NCBI RefSeq assembly: GCF_006864365.1
Contig: NZ_QHLJ01000004.1
Location: 62,001 to 126,000, forward strand
From: Campylobacter sp. MIT 99-7217
GTDB taxonomy: Bacteria > Campylobacterota > Campylobacteria > Campylobacterales > Campylobacteraceae
Length of the DNA: 64,000 nucleotides
Reading direction: 5' to 3'
Positions 35,943-45,112 of the stretch are shown in pieces (within the stretch, counting starts at the first letter, position 1; the number at the start of each line of letters is the position of its first letter). The notes beneath the pieces are model-generated. The model did not search any database. It was not told where the DNA came from and saw only the letters and a program-made list of their open reading frames with translations. The translations under genes were made by a program, and so were the position numbers.

Positions 35943-36704
35943 ATGAAAAATTTGATTTGCTTATTTTTTATTTTATTTTTTGTTTCTTGTTCAAACTCAA
36001 ATTTTACCTATATGCCCTTGCCAAATTTCAAGGCTCAAGTGAAAGAAAGTGGCGCTGATTTAACAGCTAGTGTTGAGCTAAAGGATATACAAATTCAAAG
36101 AGTAAGTGAGTATTCTAACGAATTTGAAAGCTCTGTTTTAAAAATCCGTATTGATGAGGAGATAGAGCTTTTAAAAGAAAGGCTCAAAAGCCAAAGTGAA
36201 GCTATTTTGCGTACTAAGGGTTATAAGGTGGTAAAAAATAATGCTGATTATGAGTTTTCTAATACGCTAAGCATTATCATCAAGGAAAGTAATATACAAA
36301 AAAATAAAGAACTCCTAAGTGGAGAAGCTATAAATTCAGATCTTAATATCAGTTTTCATTCTGAAATGCTTTTGCGAAATAAAACTAATTCTGCTCATAC
36401 AAAAATTTCAAGTCAAACCAGCCTTCAAGATCCTATAAACATCAGTTATCCTTTTCAAAATGATCAGGGCGTACAAATGTTTAAAACAACAATCAGTAGC
36501 GTTGCAACGCAGATCAATAAGAGCTTAGAACACGAGGTTTTTGAAATAGATAAGATCTTTATATCTTTTTACAAAAACAGCCTTACCACTCTTTATCACA
36601 ATCTCAAAAGTCATGATAATGCAAATGAGGATAGTCAAATTCCATATGATGATGGACAAATTGATTCTACAATTCATGAAGATGGGGTAATTATCTTTGA
36701 ATAG
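35943..36704 (+). CDS. putative lipoprotein, HpaA-like
   Basis: 253 aa. Signal peptide MKNLICLFFILFFVSC with lipidation at Cys16 (lipobox F-V-S-C). The mature protein has a long amphipathic central region (KIRIDEEIELLKERLKSQSEAILRTKGYKV). Its motif 'helix then I-L-x-x-K-G-Y-x-V' is reminiscent of the HpaA/NLBH family of Campylobacterota lipoproteins; this is a weak resemblance. The last 40 residues are acidic and disordered (Asp/Asn/Gly-rich). It corresponds by position to C. jejuni Cj0406c. It stands divergent from lgt, the enzyme that modifies it. Confidence 0.7.
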   Translation: MKNLICLFFILFFVSCSNSNFTYMPLPNFKAQVKESGADLTASVELKDIQIQRVSEYSNEFESSVLKIRIDEEIELLKERLKSQSEAILRTKGYKVVKNNADYEFSNTLSIIIKESNIQKNKELLSGEAINSDLNISFHSEMLLRNKTNSAHTKISSQTSLQDPINISYPFQNDQGVQMFKTTISSVATQINKSLEHEVFEIDKIFISFYKNSLTTLYHNLKSHDNANEDSQIPYDDGQIDSTIHEDGVIIFE

Positions 36705-36778
36705 CTTGGAAATGAAAACCTTGCTTGAGAGCAGTAATCTAGTTTTAATATTAACCATGATACAAAAAAGGAAATGAT

Positions 36779-37489
36779 ATGAAAAAAATCTTTTTTCTCA
36801 GTGTATTTACGAGTATTTTATTTGCAGCGGTAGTAAATTTAGACGAGGGCTTAAAGGCGTATGAAAACAAAAACTATAACAAGGCTCTAAGTATATTCAA
36901 TGAGTTATGCAAGAAAAACTCAAGTGCCAAGGCTTGTTATTCTATCGCTTTTATGTTTGAAAATGGCGAGGGCGTTGATCAAGATAATGAACAAGCAAAA
37001 AGTTATTACAAACTTGCTTGTCAAAACAAGCTCTCTTCAGCCTGCTTTAATCTTGCCTTGCTCATGATAGAAGATGAAGATGATGAAAATGAAACCAATC
37101 TCACTCTTTATAGAGCTTGCTCCTTAAGTCATAGCCTAGCTTGTGAAAGACTTGGTATCATTTATGAAGCTAAAAAAGATGGGGATTTAGCCGTTGAGTT
37201 TTACACGAGAGCTTGCCAGCTTAAAAATGCACCGGCTTGCTTTAGGCTTGGGGATCTTTACAAAAAAGGCTCTTTAGTCAAACAAAATACAAGAACAGCT
37301 ATAAGAACTTATGAAAATGCTTGTGAGCTTAAATTTGGAGAAGCTTGTTATGTAGTGGGTAGGTATCATCAAGAGGAAAAAAAGGATAACACTCTTGCCA
37401 AAAGATACCTTGGAAAAGCATGCGATCTAAACCACCTAGAAGCTTGCGAAGCTTATAAGCAAATCAACACAGCAGCAGATACACGCTGA
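36779..37489 (+). CDS. secreted Sel1-repeat cysteine-rich protein (Hcp family)
   Basis: 236 aa. Signal peptide 1-18 (MKKIFFLSVFTSILFAAV). The mature part is built of about six Sel1-like alpha/alpha repeats, each with a Cys pair spaced by seven or eight residues (CQNKLSSAC, CSLSHSLAC, CQLKNAPAC, CELKFGEAC, CDLNHLEAC and one earlier). This is the hallmark of Helicobacter cysteine-rich proteins, periplasmic or secreted disulfide-rich solenoids. Hcp proteins were once called beta-lactamases; the actual role is unclear. AAGG precedes the ATG. Its TGA at 37487-37489 directly meets the ktrA stop on the other strand. Confidence 0.85.
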   Translation: MKKIFFLSVFTSILFAAVVNLDEGLKAYENKNYNKALSIFNELCKKNSSAKACYSIAFMFENGEGVDQDNEQAKSYYKLACQNKLSSACFNLALLMIEDEDDENETNLTLYRACSLSHSLACERLGIIYEAKKDGDLAVEFYTRACQLKNAPACFRLGDLYKKGSLVKQNTRTAIRTYENACELKFGEACYVVGRYHQEEKKDNTLAKRYLGKACDLNHLEACEAYKQINTAADTR

Positions 37490-38146
37490 TCATTTGACTG
37501 AGGAGTTTTCCTCAAGCTCCTTTGCCGTACCAAATAAAATAATGCTATCTCCCATATAAGCCGTAGTTGTTTCAAGCTCAGGCAACAAATCCCAATCCCC
37601 TGTTCCTCTTCTAAAACCTATAACCCTCATATTTTGTGCAATATTTTTTAAACTTTTTCCAGCAAGCTTATCTGTAATTTGAATTTTTACAGCACGAAGA
37701 ACATTAGCAGAAAGATCAATCACTTCAAATTCAGGGTGGATTAAAAACTCTTTTGCAAGTCTTGTCGCACTTTCTTTTTCTGGATAAATCACCTTTAGTG
37801 ATCCAAGTTTAGATAAAATTTGTCCGTGAATTTGAGAGGTTGCTTTTGCAATCACAGTTTCAACGCCTATATCTTTTAAAGCCATAAGAGTTAAGATACT
37901 TTTTTCAACATTTTCTCCAATGCTTACTATGACCACATCGATATTATGAAAACCTGCTTCTTTTAAAGCTGTTGTATTTGTAGAATCTAAAATATAAGCA
38001 CAAGTTGCCCTATCTTGAAGCTGAGTTAATCTTTCTTCCAATCTATCAGCGATGACAACGCTTTCTCCAGCATTAATAAGCTCCGTTGCTACAACCGAAC
38101 CAAATTTACCAAGTCCTATAATCCCGTATGTTTTCCCACTTTTCAT
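37490..38146 (-). CDS. ktrA: potassium uptake regulatory subunit KtrA
   Basis: 218 aa. The RCK_N domain binds nucleotide through GLGKFGSVVATEL with acidic ribose binder later in the fold (VIADR); the RCK_C domain covers about 135-218. It is a cytoplasmic ring that gates KtrB in response to ATP/ADP. Start overlaps the ktrB stop by 4 nt (ATGA). Matches C. jejuni Cj1284c. Confidence 0.93.
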   Translation of the reverse strand: MKSGKTYGIIGLGKFGSVVATELINAGESVVIADRLEERLTQLQDRATCAYILDSTNTTALKEAGFHNIDVVIVSIGENVEKSILTLMALKDIGVETVIAKATSQIHGQILSKLGSLKVIYPEKESATRLAKEFLIHPEFEVIDLSANVLRAVKIQITDKLAGKSLKNIAQNMRVIGFRRGTGDWDLLPELETTTAYMGDSIILFGTAKELEENSSVK

Positions 38147-39486
38147 AAATAAACCTTTCCTTGTGGATATTTAATATATTTATCCTTTTCTTGAGTAAAA
38201 ATCGCCATTAAAAAGGCAAAAACACCAATACGACCACTGATCATTACGGCAATGATCACTAGTTTACTTGGATCACTAAAAAGTGCACTCAAAGAAAGAA
38301 AATGCCCATCTCCTACCGAAACTCCAACAGTAGCAAAGGCTGAACTTGTTTCAAAAAGAACGGCAATAAAACGATAATTACTCTCTAATAAACTCAAAGT
38401 TAGAGCAAAAATCACGATATACACCCCAGATCCAACAGCTATCACGAAAGCTTTTTTAATCACATCATCGCTTAATTCTGTATTAAAAACCCTCACGCGA
38501 CCATTTTTGATAACCCAATAAGTATAAATCAAAAGCACTGCCACAACAGTAACCTTAACACCTCCAGCCGTTCCACCAGGTCCGCCACCAATGATCATAA
38601 ACATAGAGCCAAAAAATAAACTTGCGTCCTTAAAAGTGCTAATATCTAAGGTGTTAAATCCTGAAGTTCGGTAATTTACCGCCGTAAAATAAGAACTTAA
38701 AATCTTATCAAAAAAAGATAGCTCCCCAATACTTCTTGGATTATTATACTCAAAACAAAAAACAATAAGTGTAGCACAAAATATAAGAAAAATAGTTGAT
38801 ACAAGCATAATTTTTGTATGCAAACTTAGACTTAAAAGCCTTTTTCTTTGAAATAAATAAAGCTCTAAAAGCACAAAATAACCTATCCCGCCAATAATAA
38901 TAAGCCCACTAATAACAAAATTTAACCAAAAATCACTTCTATAAGGTATAAGTCCTGTTTCTAAGGTGCTAAATCCCGCATTATTAAAGGCATTAATAGA
39001 ATGAAAAAAGCCATGCCACAAAGCCTCTTTAAAATCCATATGCAAAGCAAAGCAAAGTGTAAGTAAAACTCCGCCTATAAGCTCAGCAAGAAACACAAAT
39101 AATAAAATTTTCCTAAGAAAATCAATAACCCCTTCCATATGAGGATAAATCAATGCTTCTTTAAGCATATTTCTTTCAGCAAAACCTATTTTTTTACGGA
39201 TTAAAATATAAAAAAATATTCCAAGTCCCATGTATCCAAGTCCGCCAATTTGAACCAAAAATAAAATCACCAGCTGACCATAAAAGGTAAAATCAAGAGC
39301 TGTATTTTTAACTATAAGTCCTGTCATAGAAACAGCTGAAGCACTCGTAAATAAAGCATCGATGAAGCTTATATCAACCTTGCTCATGCCATCAAGCTTA
39401 AGCAAAAAAGCTCCCAGCAAGGCAAGAATGATATATCCAAAAAGTAGCCAACGAACACTTCGTCTATCAAAATTAATTTGCTTCAA
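38143..39486 (-). CDS. ktrB: potassium uptake channel subunit KtrB
   Basis: 447 aa. A membrane protein with the four-fold M1-P-M2 layout of the Trk/Ktr/HKT family. The selectivity-loop glycine regions are visible: SAVSMTGL, AFNNAGFST, YRTSGFN and AFATVGVS, each contributing the filter Gly. It imports K+ with Na+ dependence. The gene precedes ktrA, overlapping 4 nt. The 180 nt upstream, to the tRNA gene, are A/T-rich; I see no clear -10 there for ktrB. Confidence 0.93.
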   Translation of the reverse strand: MKQINFDRRSVRWLLFGYIILALLGAFLLKLDGMSKVDISFIDALFTSASAVSMTGLIVKNTALDFTFYGQLVILFLVQIGGLGYMGLGIFFYILIRKKIGFAERNMLKEALIYPHMEGVIDFLRKILLFVFLAELIGGVLLTLCFALHMDFKEALWHGFFHSINAFNNAGFSTLETGLIPYRSDFWLNFVISGLIIIGGIGYFVLLELYLFQRKRLLSLSLHTKIMLVSTIFLIFCATLIVFCFEYNNPRSIGELSFFDKILSSYFTAVNYRTSGFNTLDISTFKDASLFFGSMFMIIGGGPGGTAGGVKVTVVAVLLIYTYWVIKNGRVRVFNTELSDDVIKKAFVIAVGSGVYIVIFALTLSLLESNYRFIAVLFETSSAFATVGVSVGDGHFLSLSALFSDPSKLVIIAVMISGRIGVFAFLMAIFTQEKDKYIKYPQGKVYL

Positions 39487-39640
39487 AAAACAAACTCCAA
39501 ATAAAAAGTAAATTTTTTAAAAACATTAATTTTAACACAAAATAATAAAATTTACCTTGTTTTTAGACAATATGCTTTCATTTTCATAAGCTTTTTTAAA
39601 TTTTTATTTAAGTTTTTATTTTATTTTAAAAATTTTAAGA

Positions 39641-39646
39641 TATAAT
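39641..39646 (+). promoter_or_regulatory. -10 box of tRNA-Phe
   Basis: TATAAT in AAGATATAATTTTG, 20 nt before the mature 5' end of the tRNA. Confidence 0.65.
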
Positions 39647-39666
39647 TTTGTTTTCACTCAAAAAGT

Positions 39667-39742
39667 GGTTGGATAGCTCAGTCGGTAGAGCAGCAGACTG
39701 AAAATCTGCGTGTCGGCAGTTCGATTCTGCCTCTAACCACCA
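39667..39742 (+). tRNA. tRNA-Phe (anticodon GAA)
   Basis: 76 nt including an encoded CCA. The acceptor stem GGTTGGA pairs with TCTAACC (one G-T pair); the D arm contains AGCTC...GAGC; the anticodon loop is CTGAAAA with GAA at 39700-39702; the T arm includes GTTCGATTC. All four arms fold cleanly. Its own -10 box lies 20 nt upstream. No other tRNA is seen in the window. Confidence 0.98.
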
Positions 39743-39783
39743 TTAAATCTTGCATTGATATCCCATGTTCTAAATTTAAAAAT

Positions 39784-42141
39784 TTACTGCAAGGCTTGTA
39801 TTTTTTCTGTACATAGGTTTTTCCAATCAGACTGCACATCAATACCTATACAATTTTGCAAACTTGCATTTTGCTCAGCTCTATTATTTAAATTTTCATA
39901 AAACTCACTTTGGGCATAAAAAGCTCTAGCCTTATCTTCTGGTTTTAGTGCTTTGATTTTAAGAAGATCTTGAAGCACACTCAAAGCTTCAGTGCTTTGA
40001 TTGCTATCTTTTAGAGCTGAAAGATAGATAAATTCAAGCTGGGGAGAATACAAATTCACGCCTTTTAAATTTTGATAATTTATAGCCTTGGGTGCATAGC
40101 TTAAGATACTTGTTCTTAGATTATGATTAGAACAATACAACAAAAACTCATAATATAATTCAACCATTTTAAAGCTCATAGGAAAACTTTCTAAGCTTTC
40201 TAAAAGAGCGACAGCTGCATTATAATCTTCCCTACGAAGTAAGGCTAAAAATTTAAAATAATACGCATTAAATTTTTCATCATCACTTTTTAAGGTTCTG
40301 GAATTAATCACACTATCGCTTAACTTAATAGCCTCGTCGTAGTTTTTATCACTAAGATCAAGCTCAGCCTTTTGAAGATCGTAATAAATCTCATCTTCCA
40401 TTCTATTTTTGTCTATATACGCCTTAGCTTGTTCTATTTTTTGCGTTCTTTTAAAACAAGTGAGCATTTGCTTTTTATTTGGTATTTCCTGACCTATCTC
40501 ATAAGCTACAAATTCATCAAATAATGCCACAGAGGCTATACAATCATCTCGCAACAAAAGAGCACTAAGCTTTGCTGTGGCTGCGTTACTGAGCATATTT
40601 TTAAGTTCTTGATTGTTGTATTTTTCAATCTCATCTTTATAATCAATAACCGCATCTGTGTTATTTTCATCAAAATACAATTTCACATCATAAAATAAAG
40701 CTTTTGCCGAGATTTCATTGCCGTATTTACTCATAAGTTCTTTATACCTTTCATGTAAAAAAGTTGAGTTATTATCAGCTATATTAAAAAACACATTATC
40801 GCTTGCTTCTTGTATCAAAGGTGTAAATTCGCCATTTGGAAATTGATCGAGATACATATCAAGATAGCGTTTTGCCTTTTGATAATCATGAGTATTGCTT
40901 AAAGCTAAAGCCGTATTTTTCAAAACCTGTTCATAATCTTCATCTATACTCTCAGTTCCCTTATATGCAAGCTCATAAATTTGAGCACTCAGCCCGTATT
41001 GCTTATTATCATAAAAAGCCTTTGCTAAATTTGTAGCTCTGGCTCTGTCTTGACTAAAATAGTTTGGATTTGACTTGAGTATTGTTTGGGCTTGTTCTAT
41101 GGCTTTATTCATTTGCCCATCAACGACTTCATTTCGTGCCAAACTCACACCAGCACGACTTGCAAGATCCAAATCCTTGGTATTAAAATAAATTTGTTCA
41201 TAAAAAGTATTTGCCTCTTCTCTTTGCCCAAGTCCTTGTATATAATCAGCATAATCAAGAGTCCCAAGCTCGGTAAAATAATGTCCCGGATGCTCATCTC
41301 TTAAAATTTGCATAGCATAATCTGCATTTGACCTTTGCTCCAAAGCCATGTAAGTTCTCATTGATATATACAAAGATTCGACATAATTTCTATCATTGCT
41401 AAAACGCCTGTTCCAAGCTTTAATCTCTTCTATAAGTTGTTCGAGTTGCTCTTGATTTCTAAAATCAGGCGTATAGGTATAAAGCTGATTTTCAGCCCTG
41501 ATCTTATAAAACATAAACTCGCTCATAAAAATACTACTTGGATAGCGAGCGATAGCATTATTTGCATCTGTAACAACTTGGGTATAATTTTTCTTATCAT
41601 ACTCCTCTTTTATGCGTATAAAGGTATTTATATCCGCACTTTGAGGGATATGCACGGGATTTGAATTTAAATCCAAAGCCCCTATGAAAGGAGTATCATT
41701 ACTTGAAAAACTAATATCAAAATCAAGCCCATCATACTGCCTTACAAAAGGCAGTTCTTTAGAAAAAACAAAGGTAAAACTTGTAGAATTATTATCAGAA
41801 AAACTTTGAACCTCTTTTGAATTATAAATTTCTTGAGAAAGATCATAAATTTTAGCTGGAATTTTTGGATAAACAAAGATATTTATACTTTGATCAGCCT
41901 TAGTAAAATTAATATCAAAGGCTTCAAAACTTTGATTTTTAAGCCCTGTTAGCACCTCTCCATCAATTTGACATCTAAAATGCCGATCTTCTTCCACGAT
42001 CACTTCTTCACACACAAAAGCTTGAGAATCTCGAAAATGAAGAACCCAAAACGGAACAGAATGATCCTCGCCTGTATTCAGCACTATATCAAAACCAAAA
42101 GCACAAACAAAGCTTAGAAATATCAATCTTACAATTTTCAT
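39784..42141 (-). CDS. pflA: PflA-like flagellar motor TPR protein
   Basis: 785 aa. A signal peptide (MKIVRLIFLSFVCAFG) is followed by a beta-rich N-terminal domain (about 20-165) with a Cys pair (AFVCEE...FRCQID) and a long array of TPR-like helical pairs (about 170-785) with many Y-x2-A-x2-Y-x patterns. Length, architecture and position (near nik genes) fit PflA (C. jejuni Cj1565c, 788 aa as recalled), a periplasmic scaffold of the flagellar motor needed for torque. A TATAAT on the minus strand at 42148-42153 ends 7 nt before the ATG and no Shine-Dalgarno is visible, so the mRNA may be leaderless. Confidence 0.78.
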   Translation of the reverse strand: MKIVRLIFLSFVCAFGFDIVLNTGEDHSVPFWVLHFRDSQAFVCEEVIVEEDRHFRCQIDGEVLTGLKNQSFEAFDINFTKADQSINIFVYPKIPAKIYDLSQEIYNSKEVQSFSDNNSTSFTFVFSKELPFVRQYDGLDFDISFSSNDTPFIGALDLNSNPVHIPQSADINTFIRIKEEYDKKNYTQVVTDANNAIARYPSSIFMSEFMFYKIRAENQLYTYTPDFRNQEQLEQLIEEIKAWNRRFSNDRNYVESLYISMRTYMALEQRSNADYAMQILRDEHPGHYFTELGTLDYADYIQGLGQREEANTFYEQIYFNTKDLDLASRAGVSLARNEVVDGQMNKAIEQAQTILKSNPNYFSQDRARATNLAKAFYDNKQYGLSAQIYELAYKGTESIDEDYEQVLKNTALALSNTHDYQKAKRYLDMYLDQFPNGEFTPLIQEASDNVFFNIADNNSTFLHERYKELMSKYGNEISAKALFYDVKLYFDENNTDAVIDYKDEIEKYNNQELKNMLSNAATAKLSALLLRDDCIASVALFDEFVAYEIGQEIPNKKQMLTCFKRTQKIEQAKAYIDKNRMEDEIYYDLQKAELDLSDKNYDEAIKLSDSVINSRTLKSDDEKFNAYYFKFLALLRREDYNAAVALLESLESFPMSFKMVELYYEFLLYCSNHNLRTSILSYAPKAINYQNLKGVNLYSPQLEFIYLSALKDSNQSTEALSVLQDLLKIKALKPEDKARAFYAQSEFYENLNNRAEQNASLQNCIGIDVQSDWKNLCTEKIQALQ

Positions 42142-42147
42142 AGCAAA

Positions 42148-42153
42148 ATTATA
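42148..42153 (-). promoter_or_regulatory. -10 box immediately upstream of pflA
   Basis: ATTATA on plus reads TATAAT toward pflA. It ends 6 nt before the A of the ATG at 42141, so the expected start of transcription coincides with the start codon. Confidence 0.45.
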
Positions 42154-42185
42154 TCCACAAAAATTTAAAATAAAGCAACAAGCTT

Positions 42186-42902
42186 TTACAAGTTTTTTAT
42201 CTGCGAAATTTGTGCTTTTAAAAAATCATAAGCTTGCGTTTGAAAATCACAAAAGGCTATAATGCCCTGCAAGCTTTCATTAAGTTCTATCTTGCAAGTC
42301 CTTTCAAAAAAAGGCGTTTGAAGTAGAATTTCACTTTGATCCTTTGTTTTTGCAAGTTGTAAAAACTGCTTTGAAGCTTGTAAATTTGAAACCTTTGCAT
42401 TAAAAAGCACTAAGCCATCGTAGTTATCAAGCTCTTTAAGTTCTTTAAATTCACTCAAAACCTCAAGTTCGCCCTCATCTTCATCGCTATTTGCCACCTT
42501 GAGTTTAAATTTCTTACTTAAAAAATTTATAAAAAATACAATATTTTCATAGTCCTTATGAAATTTCAAATTTGTATCAAAAACAATATATTCAGCACCT
42601 TGTAAAAAATCCAAAAGCTCGCTTGCTTCTTCTTCTCCAAAGCAACTTTCAGCACTTAAATACCCCTCATCTAAGCTCAAAAATTCCTTTTCAAAACCAA
42701 GCTTTGCAAGCAAGGCTAAAACAAAGGCTGTGCTTGCGATCTCGCATTTAAAAAAACTTGCCTTAAAATCCCTATCTTTAAGAGCTGAAACATAAACATT
42801 TGCCTCGTTATTGATCTTGTCAAAAAAAGACCTTTTTTTCAAACTTGGCATATCTAAAAAACACAATGCTTTTTTATCTTTTGTATATTTTTCTAACTTC
42901 AT
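42186..42902 (-). CDS. hypothetical protein, possible remnant complex I accessory subunit
   Basis: 238 aa, soluble, no signal peptide. It contains a Rossmann-like middle (EYIVFDTNLKFHKDYENIVFFINFLSKKFKLKV) and a DGLVLFNAKVSN strand; five scattered Cys give no cluster motif. Between nik genes and pflA, C. jejuni carries the nuo operon, including Cj1574c, a NuoF-replacing protein of about this size (recalled). This protein may be that homologue left alone, or unrelated; I could not align them. It starts 21 nt after nikV on the same strand, so it may be transcribed with the nik operon. Confidence 0.55.
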   Translation of the reverse strand: MKLEKYTKDKKALCFLDMPSLKKRSFFDKINNEANVYVSALKDRDFKASFFKCEIASTAFVLALLAKLGFEKEFLSLDEGYLSAESCFGEEEASELLDFLQGAEYIVFDTNLKFHKDYENIVFFINFLSKKFKLKVANSDEDEGELEVLSEFKELKELDNYDGLVLFNAKVSNLQASKQFLQLAKTKDQSEILLQTPFFERTCKIELNESLQGIIAFCDFQTQAYDFLKAQISQIKNL

Positions 42903-42923
42903 TTTAAAACCTTTGGGGCTATT

Positions 42924-43616
42924 TTACTTAAGTTTTTCTATATCAAAGCTTAGATTGAGTTTTTTTGGCTTAAATTTCTCAAAAAGCCCTTCTTGGTGCG
43001 TGATGAAAATATAACTTATAGCTTCATTTTCTTGTCTTTTTTTAAGATAAGAAAGGATTTTTTTACTTGCTAGGCGGTCAAGCGAGGCACTTAGCTCATC
43101 TAAGATAAGAAAATTTGGCTTTAAGATCAAAGCTCTTAAAAGCCCAAGCCTCATAGCCTCTCCCGTGCTTAAATTAGCAGATCTTAGCTCAAGCAAGCCC
43201 TTATCAAGCTCAAAAAGTTCTAAAAGCCTAACAAGATCTTTAGGATCTTTTTTTAAATTAAAATTTTCATAGACCTCAAAGAGCAAATTTTTAACCCTTT
43301 TGTGAGGATTTAGGGCAAGTTTTTGTTCTTGAAAGACATATTGAATTTTCTTTCTTAAAAGCCTTTGTTCTTCAAAGCTTAAATTTAGCAAATTTTGCCT
43401 GTTTAAAAAAAGCTTGCCAGAACTTGGCTTTTCAAGCATAGCAATGATCTTTGCTAGGGTGCTTTTTCCGCTTCCACTTTCTCCTTTGATGAGTAAATTT
43501 TCTCCTAAATTTAAACTCAAACTAAGCTCTTCAAAGAGAAAATTTTTTTCCTTTTTAAGATAAAAATGCTTTCTTAGCTCATAAAATTTAGAGATCTTAA
43601 CAAGCTCAAGCCTCAT
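42924..43616 (-). CDS. nikV: nickel/peptide ABC transporter ATP-binding protein (NikV-like)
   Basis: 230 aa. Walker A GESGSGKST, a deviating signature LSTGEAMRLG (Gly-Gly replaced by Thr-Gly), Walker B FLILDELSASLD and the switch His in FITHQEG. One of two ATPases of the five-gene NikZYXWV system that, in C. jejuni, imports nickel for hydrogenase (recalled). Its short length is typical of the second ATPase. Overlaps nikW by 11 nt. Confidence 0.85.
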   Translation of the reverse strand: MRLELVKISKFYELRKHFYLKKEKNFLFEELSLSLNLGENLLIKGESGSGKSTLAKIIAMLEKPSSGKLFLNRQNLLNLSFEEQRLLRKKIQYVFQEQKLALNPHKRVKNLLFEVYENFNLKKDPKDLVRLLELFELDKGLLELRSANLSTGEAMRLGLLRALILKPNFLILDELSASLDRLASKKILSYLKKRQENEAISYIFITHQEGLFEKFKPKKLNLSFDIEKLK

Positions 43617-44340
43617 TAAAATCCCTCAAAAGCTCTTTTGCATAAGCAGATTTTGCCTGCTTAAAAAAGTCTTCTTTCAAAGCAAACTCAGCCACCTTTC
43701 CCCTTTCAAGCACCAAAATTTCATCACTTAGTTCTTTGATAAAATGAAGATCGTGCGAGCTTAAAACCAAATTTAGTTTTAGATCCTTTAAAAGCTCTAT
43801 TAAAGCTTTAGAGTTTTTCTCATCTAAAAAGCTATTTAGCTCATCACAAAGAAGCATTTTAGCCCCACAAGCTAAAACTAGGGCAATTTGCACCCTCATA
43901 GCCATTCCCCCACTTAATTCATGAGCATAAGAATGCCAAATGAGCTCCTTTTTTTCTAAATTTAACCTTTCAAAATGCTCAAAAGCCAGCCTTTTAATCT
44001 GCTTTGAATCAAGTCTTGTATGAGTTTTCAAAGTGATATTAAAAATTCTTCCTATATCAAGATGAGGATAAAAGCTTGCCTTAGCGTCTTGAAAAATAAG
44101 GGCTATGTTTGAGCGAAGCTTGCTTAAATTTTGTTCTTTTAAGATATCCTGTCCTTGCACTTTTAAAAGCTTAGCACTTAGGGTGTTTTTTTCAAAAAGC
44201 TTGATAAAACACTTCATAAGGCTTGTTTTACCGCTGCCACTTGCTCCTATAATGCCAAGGTTTTTATGGCTTTGAAAGCTGATATTTTCTAAAATTTGCT
44301 TGCTTCTTATTGTTAAATTTAAATTCTCAACCTCTATCAA
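43606..44340 (-). CDS. nikW: nickel/peptide ABC transporter ATP-binding protein (NikW-like)
   Basis: 244 aa. Walker A GASGSGKTS, Q-loop ALIFQDAKAS, signature LSGGMAMRV, Walker B MLLCDELNSF and switch His in VLSSHDLHFI. The signature ends in Met rather than the usual Gln. Pairs with NikV under the two permeases. Overlaps both neighbours, so the whole operon is translationally coupled. Confidence 0.87.
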   Translation of the reverse strand: MIEVENLNLTIRSKQILENISFQSHKNLGIIGASGSGKTSLMKCFIKLFEKNTLSAKLLKVQGQDILKEQNLSKLRSNIALIFQDAKASFYPHLDIGRIFNITLKTHTRLDSKQIKRLAFEHFERLNLEKKELIWHSYAHELSGGMAMRVQIALVLACGAKMLLCDELNSFLDEKNSKALIELLKDLKLNLVLSSHDLHFIKELSDEILVLERGKVAEFALKEDFFKQAKSAYAKELLRDFNEA

Positions 44341-45112
44341 AAGCTAGTCCTTTTTGGGCTAAATTTGCAAGGCTTAAAAGAGGCATGATAAGCATTAAAA
44401 GAGCAAGCAAAGGAAAAATAATCTGCCACCAAGAACCTGTGAAAAAAGCCTTGCTCGCCTCATTTAAAAGAGTGCCTAAGCTTGCTTCTCCAAGTTTTAC
44501 GCCAAGATTAAAAAAACTTAGCGTTGCTTCATTGCTTATGGCGTGGGCTATGTTGAGTATAAAAAGGATCAAAATCAGGCTAAAACTTGCTGGCATAAGC
44601 TCTTTTAAAAGAGCCTTAAATTTAGTGCTTCCAAGTGCTATGGCACAAAGATAAAAATCGCTTTTGCTAAGGCGTTTAAGCTCGCTATCAAGGCTTTTTG
44701 CTATGATACACCAATGAGTTAGGGCAAGGATTATTATCATAGTGCTTAAATTTCCTTCAAAAAAGCTTTGAAAAAACATTACCAAAAGTAAGGTCGGAAA
44801 GGCTAAAAAGGCGTCTAAAATCCTCATAAAAAAATTATAAAAATAAAGTCTTGCTAAAAAAACATAAAAAATAGCGATAAATAAAGCCAAAAAAGAAGAC
44901 ACAAAGCCCACTAAAAAAGAAATTCTTAAAGCCAGTGCAAGCCTAGTAAAAAGATCTCTTCCAAGGCTATCAGTGCCAAAAAAATGCTCTAAACTTGGGG
45001 CTAAATTTATAGCTTCAAGATTGATTAAATTTGCATTATCACTAAACAAAGGCACGGCTAAAGCGTATAAAAAACATAGGGATAAAGCAGCTAAAGACAA
45101 GCTTATTTTCAA
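44327..45112 (-). CDS. nikX: nickel/peptide ABC transporter permease (NikX-like)
   Basis: 261 aa. About six membrane helices with the binding-protein-dependent permease EAA-like loop (LCAIALGSTKFKALLKELMP). The periplasmic N-terminal segment HFFGTDSLGRDLFTRL is the family mark of DppC/NikC permeases. Overlaps nikY by 4 nt and nikW by 14 nt. Confidence 0.88.
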   Translation of the reverse strand: MKISLSLAALSLCFLYALAVPLFSDNANLINLEAINLAPSLEHFFGTDSLGRDLFTRLALALRISFLVGFVSSFLALFIAIFYVFLARLYFYNFFMRILDAFLAFPTLLLVMFFQSFFEGNLSTMIIILALTHWCIIAKSLDSELKRLSKSDFYLCAIALGSTKFKALLKELMPASFSLILILFILNIAHAISNEATLSFFNLGVKLGEASLGTLLNEASKAFFTGSWWQIIFPLLALLMLIMPLLSLANLAQKGLAFDRG

